64,000 bases of DNA. Origin: Campylobacter jejuni (GTDB lineage Bacteria; Campylobacterota; Campylobacteria; Campylobacterales; Campylobacteraceae). The DNA lies in assembly GCF_002179635.1 (NCBI RefSeq), contig NZ_NFOE01000013.1, forward strand, positions 1-64,000, in the 5' to 3' direction. Made by a program: the position numbers and the translations under genes. Of this stretch, positions 40,993-52,653 are shown piece by piece. Below the pieces are notes generated by a model that did not search any database, was not told the DNA's origin, and saw only the letters and a program-made list of their open reading frames with translations. How positions within the stretch are numbered: the stretch's first letter is position 1; each line of letters begins with the position of its first letter.

Positions 40993-41745
40993 TTATATTT
41001 TATTTTGACAAAATTTAAAAAGCTTATCTTGAAGTAAAAGTAATTTTTCACTTTCATTGCTAAGAATTTTTATACACAAACCCTCATAAAAAAGTTGATT
41101 TATATCGTCAAATGAAGCTTTTAATTCTTCATAAAACTCATCGTATCCAAAAAGATAAATACTCAAATAATGCGTATGATTTGCAAAAAAATTTAATTCA
41201 TTTTCTTTCATATAAGAAGGATTGATTTTAATTTTATCATTTAAAATTAAAGTATCATTTCTATAAATTTGAGTTAAACTCTCATAATTTTTAAAAGCAA
41301 ATTTTTCATCCATAGCCACTCTACCAAAAATGACAAAATCAACATAAACTAATCTTGAAAAAGAAGCTAGATTGATCTTTGTATTTTGTATAAAATTTGC
41401 ATTTTCTTGAAGCAAAAGTGGCTTTGGCATATAAAAAAAGCTTGCATTTTCTTCAAGAGTAAAATCAATATTTTTACTTGCAAAAGAATCTTTAGTATCA
41501 TATACCTTTTCATAACTTTGTGTGAGTATAGCGGTGTTTGTACTTTTCTTACATATGATTTCAAAACTTAAATGATCCTCTTTGAAAATTCCAGCACTAG
41601 AATTTAAAACATATATACTAGTTAATTTTTTATCATAAAAATTCCTCATAAGCTTAAAAGGAGGTGTGAAAAAAGAATTTTTTATGATAGTTTTTTCATT
41701 GATAGTATCTAATGTAAGTTTAAAAACACTCTTTTGAGCAAACAA
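40993..41745 (-). CDS. ureH: Urease accessory protein UreH (UreD)
   Basis: The 250-aa protein is the UreD/UreH scaffold that binds apo-urease and links it to UreF and UreG for nickel delivery. Family segments include NSSAGIFKEDHLSFEI near residue 48, ILTQSYEKVYDT near 75 and FYMPKPLLLQENANF near 105. It starts one base after ureG, the last gene of the operon, in the order seen in Helicobacter (E-F-G-H). It is slightly shorter than typical UreD (about 270). Confidence 0.88.
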   Translation of the reverse strand: MFAQKSVFKLTLDTINEKTIIKNSFFTPPFKLMRNFYDKKLTSIYVLNSSAGIFKEDHLSFEIICKKSTNTAILTQSYEKVYDTKDSFASKNIDFTLEENASFFYMPKPLLLQENANFIQNTKINLASFSRLVYVDFVIFGRVAMDEKFAFKNYESLTQIYRNDTLILNDKIKINPSYMKENELNFFANHTHYLSIYLFGYDEFYEELKASFDDINQLFYEGLCIKILSNESEKLLLLQDKLFKFCQNKI

Positions 41746-41746
41746 A

Positions 41747-42346
41747 TCAATCCTTTAAAAGTGTGTATTTTTTAATCCAAGCAATGATTTCATCTAAACC
41801 TTCTTTAGTTTGAAGATTGCTCATGATAAAAGGTCTATCTCCACGCATTTTTAAAGTATCTTCTTGCATGATTTTTAAAGAAGCATTCACATAAGGAGCT
41901 AAGTCTATTTTATTGATAATCATTAAATCAGATCTACAAATAGCAGGACCACCTTTGCGTGGAATTTTTTCTCCTTGGGCAACATCTATAACAAAGATAA
42001 AAAAATCCACAAGTTCAGGTGAAAAAGTCATCGATAAATTATCTCCGCCACTTTCTATAAAAATAAGATCTAAATCACTAAAACGCTCTTGTAAAAGTTC
42101 AACAGCTTCAAGATTACAAGAAGCATCTTCTCTAATGGCTGTATGAGGACAACCTCCAGTTTGTACTCCTATGATTCTTTCTTTTTCAAGAACGCCTTGT
42201 TTGATTAAAAAATTTGCATCTTCATTTGTATAAATATCATTTGTAATCACAGCCAAAGAAAGCTCATCTTTTAAAGCTTGACATAAATTTAATACTAAAG
42301 CTGTTTTACCACTACCTACAGGACCACCTATGCCTATTTTAACCAT
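41747..42346 (-). CDS. ureG: Urease accessory GTPase UreG
   Basis: The 199-aa SIMIBI-class GTPase drives nickel insertion into urease. The P-loop is [18 protein letters not shown] near residue 3, the nickel-binding Cys-Pro-His is in [15 protein letters not shown] near 62, [16 protein letters not shown] near 97 is the switch region, and NKIDLAPYV near 147 gives GTP specificity. Length is standard. It lies between ureF (10 bases) and ureH (1 base). Confidence 0.96.
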   Translation of the reverse strand: MVKIGIGGPVGSGKTALVLNLCQALKDELSLAVITNDIYTNEDANFLIKQGVLEKERIIGVQTGGCPHTAIREDASCNLEAVELLQERFSDLDLIFIESGGDNLSMTFSPELVDFFIFVIDVAQGEKIPRKGGPAICRSDLMIINKIDLAPYVNASLKIMQEDTLKMRGDRPFIMSNLQTKEGLDEIIAWIKKYTLLKD

Positions 42347-42356
42347 TATAACCCTT

Positions 42357-43025
42357 TTAAGAAATATAAATTTTAAATGCTAAATTTTGGTGTTTTATAC
42401 CCAAATAATCATTTAAGATATTGTGATTTTCACACCAATCTTTTAAAGTTAAATTTTGTAATTTAGAAAGAACCTTTTGAAAATCTTGCTGTAGTTGAAA
42501 AAGTAAAATCTGCCCTTCATTTTGCGATAAAGGCACAATTTTCACAAGAATATTAATAAAATTACTCATTAAAGCAAATAAAAAACTTTCATACATAAAA
42601 TCAAGCTCATTATCTTTACAAAATAAAGCATACACAAAAGGATAAATAGGAGTTTGATTTTCTTTAATGTATTGATTTAATAAAGGATTTGATAATCCAT
42701 AAAGATTGACATTTTTTACAAAGCGTTTAGCTAAAAAAACATAAGCTTGACTTTGTTCTTTTACAACTATACTTGATAAAAATTTTCTTTGAAAGACTAG
42801 TAAATTTTTTACATCATTTGCATTTTCATAAGCTATTTTCAAAGCTAAAAGTTCAAAATACAAAATATTAGAATAAAGCTGAGTTTTTAAAACTTTTTTA
42901 GCATCTTCTATATTTTTTATATAAGCAAAATTCACATAAGATTCTAAACCAAAAGAATGTGAAAAAGCTCCTATAGGAAAAGAAGAATCACTAATTTGTA
43001 AAAGTAAAAAATTTAATTTATTCAT
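42357..43025 (-). CDS. ureF: Urease accessory protein UreF
   Basis: The 222-aa all-helical protein forms the UreG-UreF-UreH complex and gates GTP hydrolysis. [21 protein letters not shown] near residues 8-28 is the family hallmark, followed by helices with low identity. Length is close to the family norm. It begins 2 bases after ureE. Confidence 0.93.
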   Translation of the reverse strand: MNKLNFLLLQISDSSFPIGAFSHSFGLESYVNFAYIKNIEDAKKVLKTQLYSNILYFELLALKIAYENANDVKNLLVFQRKFLSSIVVKEQSQAYVFLAKRFVKNVNLYGLSNPLLNQYIKENQTPIYPFVYALFCKDNELDFMYESFLFALMSNFINILVKIVPLSQNEGQILLFQLQQDFQKVLSKLQNLTLKDWCENHNILNDYLGIKHQNLAFKIYIS

Positions 43026-43027
43026 CT

Positions 43028-43498
43028 TTATTCTTTAATAAGTTTAAAATTTGGATCAACTTGGATAAAACTTGGCATATCAAGCATATATTTTGGCTCT
43101 AAAATTTCCTCACATTTTTCGTATTTTATATTAAATTTTTCTAAAAACCTTATGATAGAGTTTTGCTCTAAAGTAAGAAGTTTATGATCTTTATAAAATA
43201 AATTTAAATGCATATTGCCCACTTGATAACTTATTAAAGCAAGGTTGTATTCATTTTCTATGTGAATTTTTAAAACCTTTTCAGGTTTGATTTTCACTAA
43301 AATCAAAAAATCCTCATCATATAAACAATCATTATGATTTAAACCTTTATTATCAGGCATTTTTATAGCGACATCTAGTCCTTTTAAAGTCGTTGTTCTT
43401 AATATCTTTTTAAAAGTATCAAACCAACTAAGCTCTAAAAAATCGCATTCTTTATTTAAATCATAATGCGTTATTTTATTTTGAAGTAAAATCATCAA
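43028..43498 (-). CDS. ureE: Urease accessory metallochaperone UreE
   Basis: The 156-aa UreE brings nickel to the activation complex. The conserved region [22 protein letters not shown] near residues 88-109 (given here only to mark it) carries the central metal-binding His in GNMHLN. The C-terminus lacks the His-rich tail found in some species, so each dimer should bind few nickel ions. Its start overlaps the ureB stop by 4 bases. Confidence 0.9.
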   Translation of the reverse strand: MMILLQNKITHYDLNKECDFLELSWFDTFKKILRTTTLKGLDVAIKMPDNKGLNHNDCLYDEDFLILVKIKPEKVLKIHIENEYNLALISYQVGNMHLNLFYKDHKLLTLEQNSIIRFLEKFNIKYEKCEEILEPKYMLDMPSFIQVDPNFKLIKE

Positions 43499-45192
43499 AT
43501 CATAAAATATTTTCTAGCTAAAGCTAAAAAATCAACACTCTTAGAGCTAATAAGCTCACCATTTATTTTTACTTCATAAGTTTGTGGATTTACTTCTATA
43601 TCTTGAACTTTATCATTAAATTTCAAGTCTTTTTTAGTGATATTTCTACAATTTTTTACTGCAACACATTTTCTTTTTAAGCTTAATTTTTCAGGTATAT
43701 TAGCATCTAAAGAAGCTTTAGAAACAAAATGTAAAGCATTTTCATTTAAATTTGCACCAAACATTTTTTCATAGATAATAGGCTCAGGTGTTGGGATAGA
43801 AGCATTAGCATCGCCTATTTTTGCACCTACTATCAAGCCACCTTTTAAAATAAGCTTTGGTTTTACTCCAAAAAATTTAGGTTGCCAAAGCACTAAATCA
43901 GCAAATTTTCCTACTTCAATAGAACCAACATAACTATCAATCCCATGTGCAATAGCAGGATTTATAGTATATTTTGCTATGTAGCGTTTAATACGGAAAT
44001 TATCGTCTAAATCATTATCTTCCTTCAAGGCACCAAATTCTTTTTTACATTTATCAGCACTTTGCCATGTTCTTAAAATCACCTCACCTACGCGTCCCAT
44101 AGCTTGAGAATCACTACTCATAATGCTAAAAACACCCATATCATGAAGTTTATCTTCTGCTGCTATAGTTTCAGGACGAATTCTACTATCTGCAAATTCA
44201 ACATCTTCTTTGATTTTATTATCTAAATGATGACAAACCATAAGCATATCTAAATGCTCATCAATGGTATTTTTAGTAAAAGGCATAGTAGGATTAGTAC
44301 TTGCAGGTAAAACATTTTCAAAACCTGCCATTTTAATAATATCAGGAGCATGGCCACCACCTGCACCTTCAGTGTGAAAAGTATGGATAACTCTACCATT
44401 AATAGCTTTAATCGTATCTTCTACAAAACCTGCTTCATTTAAAGTATCTGTATGGATAGCTACTTGTATATCCATTTCATCAGCTATATTTAAACTAGCA
44501 TCAATCACACTAGAAGTAGCACCCCAATCTTCATGAATTTTTAAGCCACATGCACCAGCTATAATTTGCTCTTTTAAAGCATTTTTATTACTTGAATTTC
44601 CTTTACCTAAAAAGCCAAAATTCATAGGGTAATTTTGCATAGCTTTTAACATAGAATGTATATGATAAGCCCCACTTGTGCAAGTTGTAGCATTTGTTCC
44701 CTCACTTGGTCCTATACCACCTCCTATCATAGTAGTAACACCACTATATAAGGCACATTCAATTTGAGTTGGGGAAATAAAATGTATATGAGTATCAATA
44801 CCACCTGCAGTTACTATTAAACCTTCTGCACCAATAATATCTGTATTTGTGCCTATAATTAAGCTAGGATCAACTCCATCTTGTATATCAGGATTACCTG
44901 CTTTTCCTATACCTACTATATAGCCATTTTTTATCCCAATATCTGCTTTATAAATACCGGTATAATCAACAATCAAAGCATTAGTTAAAACTAAATCCGG
45001 AAAGTCTCCCTCACTCACACTTTGAGCCATACCATCTCTGATATTTTTACCACCACCAAATTTAACTTCTTCGCCATATAAAGTATAATCTTTTTCTACT
45101 CTTAAAATTAAATCTGTATCTGCTAATCTTACTCTATCATTAGTTGTTGGACCATACATATTTACATAGTCTTTTTTGCTAATCTTAATCAA
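43495..45192 (-). CDS. ureB: Urease catalytic (alpha) subunit
   Basis: The 565-aa protein is the catalytic subunit that hydrolyses urea to ammonia and CO2 (called UreB in Helicobacter naming, UreC elsewhere). Nickel ligands are in [12 protein letters not shown] near residue 131, the carbamylated Lys is in [11 protein letters not shown] near 214, more ligands lie in [10 protein letters not shown] and [12 protein letters not shown] near 270, and the flap His is in [11 protein letters not shown] near 315. All catalytic residues I can check are present. It overlaps ureA and ureE by 4 bases each. Confidence 0.97.
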   Translation of the reverse strand: MIKISKKDYVNMYGPTTNDRVRLADTDLILRVEKDYTLYGEEVKFGGGKNIRDGMAQSVSEGDFPDLVLTNALIVDYTGIYKADIGIKNGYIVGIGKAGNPDIQDGVDPSLIIGTNTDIIGAEGLIVTAGGIDTHIHFISPTQIECALYSGVTTMIGGGIGPSEGTNATTCTSGAYHIHSMLKAMQNYPMNFGFLGKGNSSNKNALKEQIIAGACGLKIHEDWGATSSVIDASLNIADEMDIQVAIHTDTLNEAGFVEDTIKAINGRVIHTFHTEGAGGGHAPDIIKMAGFENVLPASTNPTMPFTKNTIDEHLDMLMVCHHLDNKIKEDVEFADSRIRPETIAAEDKLHDMGVFSIMSSDSQAMGRVGEVILRTWQSADKCKKEFGALKEDNDLDDNFRIKRYIAKYTINPAIAHGIDSYVGSIEVGKFADLVLWQPKFFGVKPKLILKGGLIVGAKIGDANASIPTPEPIIYEKMFGANLNENALHFVSKASLDANIPEKLSLKRKCVAVKNCRNITKKDLKFNDKVQDIEVNPQTYEVKINGELISSKSVDFLALARKYFMI

Positions 45193-45860
45193 AGAAATCC
45201 TTTCTCTTTTGCTTTTGATAAAGCTTTAGTTTTATTTTCATCATTGATAAAATCATCACAAAGATTATTAAAACCTAAAACCTTTTTTAAACCACCAAAT
45301 TCTATTAAACTTACTGTTTTTTCTTCACCTGGCTCAAATCTCACACTTGTTCCTGAAGCGATATTTAACCTTTTTCCATAAGCTTTTTCTCTATCAAAAG
45401 ATAAAAAGCGATTAACTTCAAAGAAATGAAAATGCGAGCCAACTTGTATGGGACGATCACCTTTATTGCTTACTTTGATTTCTATAGAAGTTTTATTTTC
45501 ATTAAGCACAATAAATTCTGATGATAAAAATATCTCTCCAGCTTTTATTTTATCATCATTTGCTATAGGTTCATGTATAGTAACTAATTTTGTGCCATCT
45601 TCAAAAGGAAGTTCTATTTGAATTTCATCAAGCATACTTGCAACACCATCAATCACATCTTCACTTGTAAGTAAAGTTTTTCCTATGCTCATCAATTCAC
45701 TTACACTTAAATTTTTCCTTGCAAGTTCCATTAATTCATAACATATATAAGCTAAAGCTTCATTGTAATTTAATTTTATTTTTTGCTCTTTTCTATCTTT
45801 AGCTATTTTCCCTGCGTAATGAAGCATTAATCGTTGCAATTGCTGCTGAGTAAAATGCAT
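45189..45860 (-). CDS. ureA: Urease structural subunit, fused gamma-beta
   Basis: The 223-aa protein fuses the gamma subunit (residues 1-100, starting [19 protein letters not shown]) and the beta subunit (about 105-210, with [23 protein letters not shown]). This fusion is found in Helicobacter and Campylobacter, where it pairs with UreB in a large shell-like assembly. AAGGATTAAA precedes the ATG. It is the first gene of the operon; no ureI urea channel gene lies in it. Confidence 0.96.
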   Translation of the reverse strand: MHFTQQQLQRLMLHYAGKIAKDRKEQKIKLNYNEALAYICYELMELARKNLSVSELMSIGKTLLTSEDVIDGVASMLDEIQIELPFEDGTKLVTIHEPIANDDKIKAGEIFLSSEFIVLNENKTSIEIKVSNKGDRPIQVGSHFHFFEVNRFLSFDREKAYGKRLNIASGTSVRFEPGEEKTVSLIEFGGLKKVLGFNNLCDDFINDENKTKALSKAKEKGFL

Positions 45861-45884
45861 TTTAATCCTTATAATTTTTTAGAT

Positions 45885-45890
45885 ATTATA
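45885..45890 (-). promoter_or_regulatory. Probable -10 box of the urease operon
   Basis: Read on the minus strand, TATAAT lies 24 bases before the ureA ATG inside the 47-base gap after the kinase gene. I could not identify a NikR or other operator with confidence. Confidence 0.5.
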
Positions 45891-45907
45891 TAACTATTTA
45901 CTTACTT

Positions 45908-46435
45908 TTAGGCAAAAAATTCTATTGCATTTTTTAATTCAGCTTCATAGTCTTTTTGAATTTCTATGAAAGGAAGATTTAAATTTTCACATTGAGTTTT
46001 AAGTTTTTGATGATTTAAAATAAGAGTGTTTATTTCTTCTTTTTCACTAAATAAACGCTTTTCTATAATATTTTCATTTTGATAGATTAATGCATAATTT
46101 TGTAAAATATATTCTTTTGAAAAAACGATATAAAGTATTTTAACATCAGAATGATTTTGAAATTTTTGTAGCTTTTTTGGAATAAGATAAATTCCTTCAA
46201 TGATTAAATTTTGTTTATTTTCTATACAAGTTTGAATTATACCATCTACAATAGGAAATAAAAACTCAGCTATTTTTTCATCCTCATCTACTTTAAAAGG
46301 AAAATTTTTCATTCCTTTAATCAAACCCATTTTTAGATGATCTAAACTCAAATAAGGATAAGAAAATTTTTCAAGAAGTCTTTGAGCAAGCAAGGTCTTT
46401 CCACTATGACCTTGCCCTCCAATTAAAAAAATCAT
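45908..46435 (-). CDS. P-loop kinase-like protein
   Basis: The 175-aa protein has a Walker A motif at its very start (FLIGGQGHSGKTLLAQRL) and a possible Walker B or lid region (NLIIEGIYLIPKKL near residue 75). This fits the nucleoside/small-molecule kinase superfamily; I cannot name the substrate. It ends 47 bases before ureA and begins 7 bases after gyrB in the same direction. It is probably transcribed with gyrB, and may allow read-through into the urease operon. Confidence 0.65.
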   Translation of the reverse strand: MIFLIGGQGHSGKTLLAQRLLEKFSYPYLSLDHLKMGLIKGMKNFPFKVDEDEKIAEFLFPIVDGIIQTCIENKQNLIIEGIYLIPKKLQKFQNHSDVKILYIVFSKEYILQNYALIYQNENIIEKRLFSEKEEINTLILNHQKLKTQCENLNLPFIEIQKDYEAELKNAIEFFA

Positions 46436-46442
46436 TTAAAAA

Positions 46443-48761
<2,319 letters not shown>

Positions 48762-48770
48762 TTATTTTCC

Positions 48771-49838
48771 TTATAAAATAACTGGCATAATTACAGTTTG
48801 TAATTCTTCACTTGAAACTAAAAACGCCATATGAGGTTCATTTATGCTAAGTTTAAATGTTTCACTTTCAATAGAATTTAAAAAGTCAGTGATGAATTTA
48901 TTTTTTATACAAAGATTAAATTCCTCATCTATATTAAGTTCCATTTCAAGTTCAGTTTTTGCTTCCATATTATCTAAACTAATACCTTCAAATACAAGTT
49001 TATCTTTATGGAAATTTAATTTCATTTTTTCAGTGATTACATTGATTTTTTTCAATGCATCCATAAATTCCTCAGTTTTAAAAATAAATTCTTTTGTGAT
49101 ATTTTTTGGAATTACTCTTTCATAATCAGGGAATTTATCATTAATAAGTTTTGTAAAAAACTCAAAATTATCATTTTTTGCAATCAATATATTTTCATCA
49201 TAATAAATTTCAATTTTTTCAAAAAAGATTTTTTGCATTTCTAAAATAGCTTTTTTAGGAATGCAAAGGTTAAATTCTTTTTCATTTGTTTTATTTAGTG
49301 TAAAAACTGCTAAGCGTTTTGTATCTGTTCCTACAAAGCTGATGTGAGTAGTTTTTATATCAAGTAAAGCACCATTTAAAGAATACTTTGGATTATTTGT
49401 ATCAACTGCAGGTAGGATTTTTTTCAAAGATCTACTTAAATCACTTGAATCAATATCGAATTTATCTTTTCCTTCAGTGCTTGGAAAATTTGGAAAATCT
49501 TCATAATTAAACATAGGAAGTTTATATTTAGTTCCTTTTTGTCTAATAAAAAGGAAATTTTCTATGGTTTCTAAAACTACATCTTCGTTATTTAAACTTT
49601 TAATAATATCTAAAATACTTTTAGCATTAGCAGTTGCAAAACCTGCACTTTCAACTTTGATTTTTTTGATTTTATAATTAATACCTATTTCATAATCACT
49701 TGCTCTTATGATTAGTTTATCTTCAACTACTTCAAAAAGTAAGTGAGAAGCGATGTTGCTTGAGTCTTTTTTATCTACATAAGAGTTAGTTAAAACTATG
49801 GCAGATTCTAGAGTGTTTTTATTAATGCTAATTTTCAT
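48771..49838 (-). CDS. dnaN: DNA polymerase III sliding clamp (beta)
   Basis: The 355-aa clamp encircles DNA and tethers polymerases. Three similar domains are visible. MKISINKNTLESAIVL opens the first, and the C-terminus ends MAFLVSSEELQTVIMPVIL, matching the conserved MPxR/L hydrophobic pocket end. It lies 132 bases downstream of dnaA with the origin region between them. Confidence 0.95.
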   Translation of the reverse strand: MKISINKNTLESAIVLTNSYVDKKDSSNIASHLLFEVVEDKLIIRASDYEIGINYKIKKIKVESAGFATANAKSILDIIKSLNNEDVVLETIENFLFIRQKGTKYKLPMFNYEDFPNFPSTEGKDKFDIDSSDLSRSLKKILPAVDTNNPKYSLNGALLDIKTTHISFVGTDTKRLAVFTLNKTNEKEFNLCIPKKAILEMQKIFFEKIEIYYDENILIAKNDNFEFFTKLINDKFPDYERVIPKNITKEFIFKTEEFMDALKKINVITEKMKLNFHKDKLVFEGISLDNMEAKTELEMELNIDEEFNLCIKNKFITDFLNSIESETFKLSINEPHMAFLVSSEELQTVIMPVIL

Positions 49839-49976
49839 TTTTACTTCCTTTGTTTTTTAAATTTATTTTATCATAATAATAAGCAATGTGAAAATGTGAA
49901 ATGCTTTTTAAAAGTCTTTTTTTATAGAAATTTTACTCGTAGAATAAAATTTTTTGTTTTTCACTTTTATTCACAG
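49839..49976. other. Probable chromosomal origin, dnaA-dnaN intergenic region
   Basis: This AT-rich gap carries several DnaA-box-like TTCAC sequences: GTGAAAA at 49888-49894 and GTGAAAT near 49896-49902 on one strand, TTTTTCAC at 49957-49964 and TTATTCACA at about 49967-49975 on the other, the last overlapping the dnaA stop. The AT-rich stretch between them could be the unwinding element. In C. jejuni the origin has been mapped to the same gap. Box assignment is by eye. Confidence 0.65.
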
Positions 49977-51299
49977 GGTGCTTTTTATTTTTGTCAAAAT
50001 TTTATTTCTTAATTCTTCTACTATGGCTTTTAAGTTTTCATTTTCACTCATTAGTTCTTGAATTTTTTTAATATTATGTGAAATGGCGGTGTGATCTTTC
50101 ATATTAAAAAATCTAGCAAGTTGAGGCATAGACATAGTTGTAAGTTCTCTTGCTAAATATATCACAACCCTTCTTGCCATAACGATATTTTGTGTTTTTT
50201 TGTTTGATTTTATATCATTTGGCTTAAGATTATAGCTTTTTGAAACATCAGCAAGTATATCTTCAACACTGATATTTTCTTTTGTTTCTTTGATGTGGTC
50301 TTTCATAAAGCTTTTAACGACTTCTAAAGTGATTTCTTGGTTAAAAAGTCTTGCTTGAGCATTTAAATTTGTAATCATTCCTTCTATTTCTCGGATATTA
50401 TCTCCCATTGAAGTAGCGATGTAACTTATGACTTCAGACTTGAGATAAATAGCATTAAATTCGCATTTTTTCTTAATAATTGCGATTTTTGTATCAAGCT
50501 GAGGTGGAGTGATATCTGCGATGATCCCATTTGCAAAGCGACTTTTTAAGCGTTCTGTTATGCCTTTTAACATATTTGGAGGATTATCACTTGTCATAAT
50601 GATTTGTCCGAATTTTTCTTTGATTTCATTAAAAGTAAAGAAAAATTCTTCTTGAATTTTATCTGTTTTACCTAAAAACTGCACATCATCAATGAGTAAA
50701 ACATCGCAATTTTTGTATTTTTCATGAAATTTACTCATGGTTTTATTATTTAAATGCATGGTAAAATCATTGATAAAATTATCACTTGTAGCATAAATAA
50801 CCTTATATCCATTATCCAAACACGCATTTCCTACAGCTTGAAGCAAGTGAGTTTTTCCAAGTCCTGTAGGGCCATAGATAAAGATAGGATTGTATAATTT
50901 TCCAAGTTTGCTTTTATCGGTAATGGCTTTGCAGGTCGCATAGGCAAATTGATTAGAATCTCCTACAACAAAGCTTTCAAAAGTAAAAGAAGGATTTAAA
51001 ATAGTGCTTTGAAATTTAATCTGTGAAATATCTGTAGAAAAATGTTTTTTCTCTACCTTTTGATCATTTGTGATGATTTTAATTTGAGGGTTAATTCCTG
51101 TTTTTACTTCATAAAAATAAGCTAGTTTTTGTGCGTATTTTGTTTGTATAAATTTAGCCAAAAAATGATTTGGTGCTATAAATACTAAGATATTATTTTT
51201 ACTTAATTTTTCACTAAATTGTAAGTGAGAAATGTAAGTATTGTATTCGTTATTGCTAATTTCAGTTTTAAACTCAAGTAAAAAATCTTTTATATTCAT
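49971..51299 (-). CDS. dnaA: Chromosomal replication initiator DnaA
   Basis: The 442-aa initiator binds DnaA boxes and opens the origin. An N-terminal DnaB-contacting domain is followed by the AAA+ domain with Walker A in FIYGPTGLGKTHLLQAV near residue 143 and Walker B in DVLLIDDVQFLGK near 205. The C-terminal domain IV contains MPQLARFFNMKDHTAISHNIKKI near 395-417, the DNA-binding helix-turn-helix. Both flanks of the gene carry TTCAC clusters. Confidence 0.97.
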   Translation of the reverse strand: MNIKDFLLEFKTEISNNEYNTYISHLQFSEKLSKNNILVFIAPNHFLAKFIQTKYAQKLAYFYEVKTGINPQIKIITNDQKVEKKHFSTDISQIKFQSTILNPSFTFESFVVGDSNQFAYATCKAITDKSKLGKLYNPIFIYGPTGLGKTHLLQAVGNACLDNGYKVIYATSDNFINDFTMHLNNKTMSKFHEKYKNCDVLLIDDVQFLGKTDKIQEEFFFTFNEIKEKFGQIIMTSDNPPNMLKGITERLKSRFANGIIADITPPQLDTKIAIIKKKCEFNAIYLKSEVISYIATSMGDNIREIEGMITNLNAQARLFNQEITLEVVKSFMKDHIKETKENISVEDILADVSKSYNLKPNDIKSNKKTQNIVMARRVVIYLARELTTMSMPQLARFFNMKDHTAISHNIKKIQELMSENENLKAIVEELRNKILTKIKSTL

Positions 51300-51367
51300 T
51301 ATTTTTCTTATAAATTATGATGTAAAACTTAAAATTCTAGCTTATTTTTTATAAAAAATGGTTAAAA

Positions 51368-51408
51368 TTATTCACATAAAAATTTAAATTTCACATCTAT
51401 GTGAATAA
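51368..51408. other. DnaA-box-like cluster upstream of dnaA
   Basis: Three TTCAC elements lie in 41 bases: TTATTCACAT at 51368-51377, ATTTCACAT ending at 51396, and ATGTGAATAA at 51399-51408. The first and last are perfect inverted copies of each other. They sit between dnaA and the ruvC start, overlapping the possible GTG start of ruvC. They could autoregulate dnaA or be a second origin part, as in H. pylori. Confidence 0.55.
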
Positions 51409-51421
51409 AAAGGTGAAAAGT

Positions 51422-51898
51422 TTGAAAGTTTTAGGGATAGATCCTGGTTCTAGGTATTGTGGATATGCTATTGTAGAAAGGATTAATAATAAAAATCAAC
51501 TCATAGAAGCAGGGCTTATCAAAATCAAACCTAATGATTTACAGTATCAAATCACAGAATTATGTGAAGGACTTGATCTAATCTTTAAAAATCATCAATT
51601 TGATGAGGTAGCTATAGAAGATATATTTTTTGCTTATAATCCAAAAACGGTTTTAAAATTAGCACAATTTCGTGGAGCTTTAAGTTTAAAAATCTTACAA
51701 ACTCATGGAGAATTTGCAGAATACACGCCTTTACAAGTGAAAAAAACGGTAACAGGTAAAGCAAAAGCTACTAAAGAACAAGTAGCTTTTATGGTGAAAA
51801 GATTGCTTGGAATTTCAAAAGATATTAAGCCACTTGATATCACAGATGCTATTGCGGTGGCTTTGACACATTTAGCAAATTTGAGAGTAAAAAAGTGA
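51422..51898 (+). CDS. ruvC: Holliday junction resolvase RuvC
   Basis: The 158-aa nuclease cuts Holliday junctions made by RuvAB. The first catalytic Asp is in [16 protein letters not shown] at the start, Glu in [15 protein letters not shown] near residue 62, and the C-terminal acids are in [15 protein letters not shown] near 138. The TTG at 51422 with AAAAAGG eight bases upstream gives the family N-terminus. GTG codons at 51401 and 51413 are in frame but would add Lys-rich residues and overlap DnaA-like boxes. The start is uncertain. RuvC next to dnaA matches Cj1731c. Confidence 0.9.
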   Translation: MKVLGIDPGSRYCGYAIVERINNKNQLIEAGLIKIKPNDLQYQITELCEGLDLIFKNHQFDEVAIEDIFFAYNPKTVLKLAQFRGALSLKILQTHGEFAEYTPLQVKKTVTGKAKATKEQVAFMVKRLLGISKDIKPLDITDAIAVALTHLANLRVKK

Positions 51899-51900
51899 TT

Positions 51901-52533
51901 TTATTTTCCACTACCTATGAAATAAATTTCAACATCATGTAAAAGTTTTTCACATACTGCTGAATCAGTGCTTTTTTCTACTACTAGGTTGATGTGGTTT
52001 TTTGTATCTCTAAAGCTACCTGCAGATTTTGAATTTTTTAATTCTAATTTTTGATTATCTTTTAGGTATTTGATAGTTATTACAAATTTATGTGCTGCGC
52101 TTGCTTCGCCTAGATTAGTTTCTATTAAAACATTCATATTTGATGCTTTTGCTAAAGTTGCTTGGGTTTTATTGATCACTTCTTTCATTCTTCTATTGAG
52201 TTCTAAAATTCTTGAAATGAATTTATTATCTATACTTTCAAATGCGATTTTTAGTTTATTCATGATTTCTTGATTAGTAGGCTTATCAGGAGCTACATAC
52301 ACCATATAAAGACCGTTTTTAATATCTACTTTAGTGCTTTTTGTATCACGCCCACTACCAAAAATTTTAATATAAATGGCATTATCAAGATATACTCTAT
52401 CTATCATAGGCCCATAAATTTCATATTCTCTTTTTCTTACGATTACTTCTCTTGCGGCTACTTGAATTTTTACTGAACAATCATGAATTATAGGTTCCAT
52501 TTCTTTTTTTATCTCAAGTAGTTCTCTAAGCAT
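51901..52533 (-). CDS. Hypothetical protein
   Basis: I do not recognise this 210-aa protein. It has no signal peptide or clear membrane helix. It is a mixed alpha/beta soluble protein with a basic/helical middle section (KFISRILELNRRMKEVINK) and a strand-rich C-terminal part (HKFVITIKYLKDN, NHINLVVEKS). AGTTCTCT-type sequence near its start gives no clear ribosome site beyond ACAAGGATGG. It is convergent with ruvC, 2 bases apart, and divergent from the DUF305 gene. Confidence 0.65.
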   Translation of the reverse strand: MLRELLEIKKEMEPIIHDCSVKIQVAAREVIVRKREYEIYGPMIDRVYLDNAIYIKIFGSGRDTKSTKVDIKNGLYMVYVAPDKPTNQEIMNKLKIAFESIDNKFISRILELNRRMKEVINKTQATLAKASNMNVLIETNLGEASAAHKFVITIKYLKDNQKLELKNSKSAGSFRDTKNHINLVVEKSTDSAVCEKLLHDVEIYFIGSGK

Positions 52534-52653
52534 TTTCCATCCTTGTGTATTTTTAAATAAATTATAACAAAAAAAAATTGAATTTTTTTGTTAATTTTAG
52601 TTTGTGATATTTTTATATATTTTTGATTTTAAATTAAAAGTTTAAGGAAAAAA

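Noticed and set aside
52560-52575. A9 run upstream of the DUF305 gene as a contingency tract
   Set aside because: A and T runs of this length are frequent by chance in such AT-rich DNA, and it is not set between clear promoter boxes.
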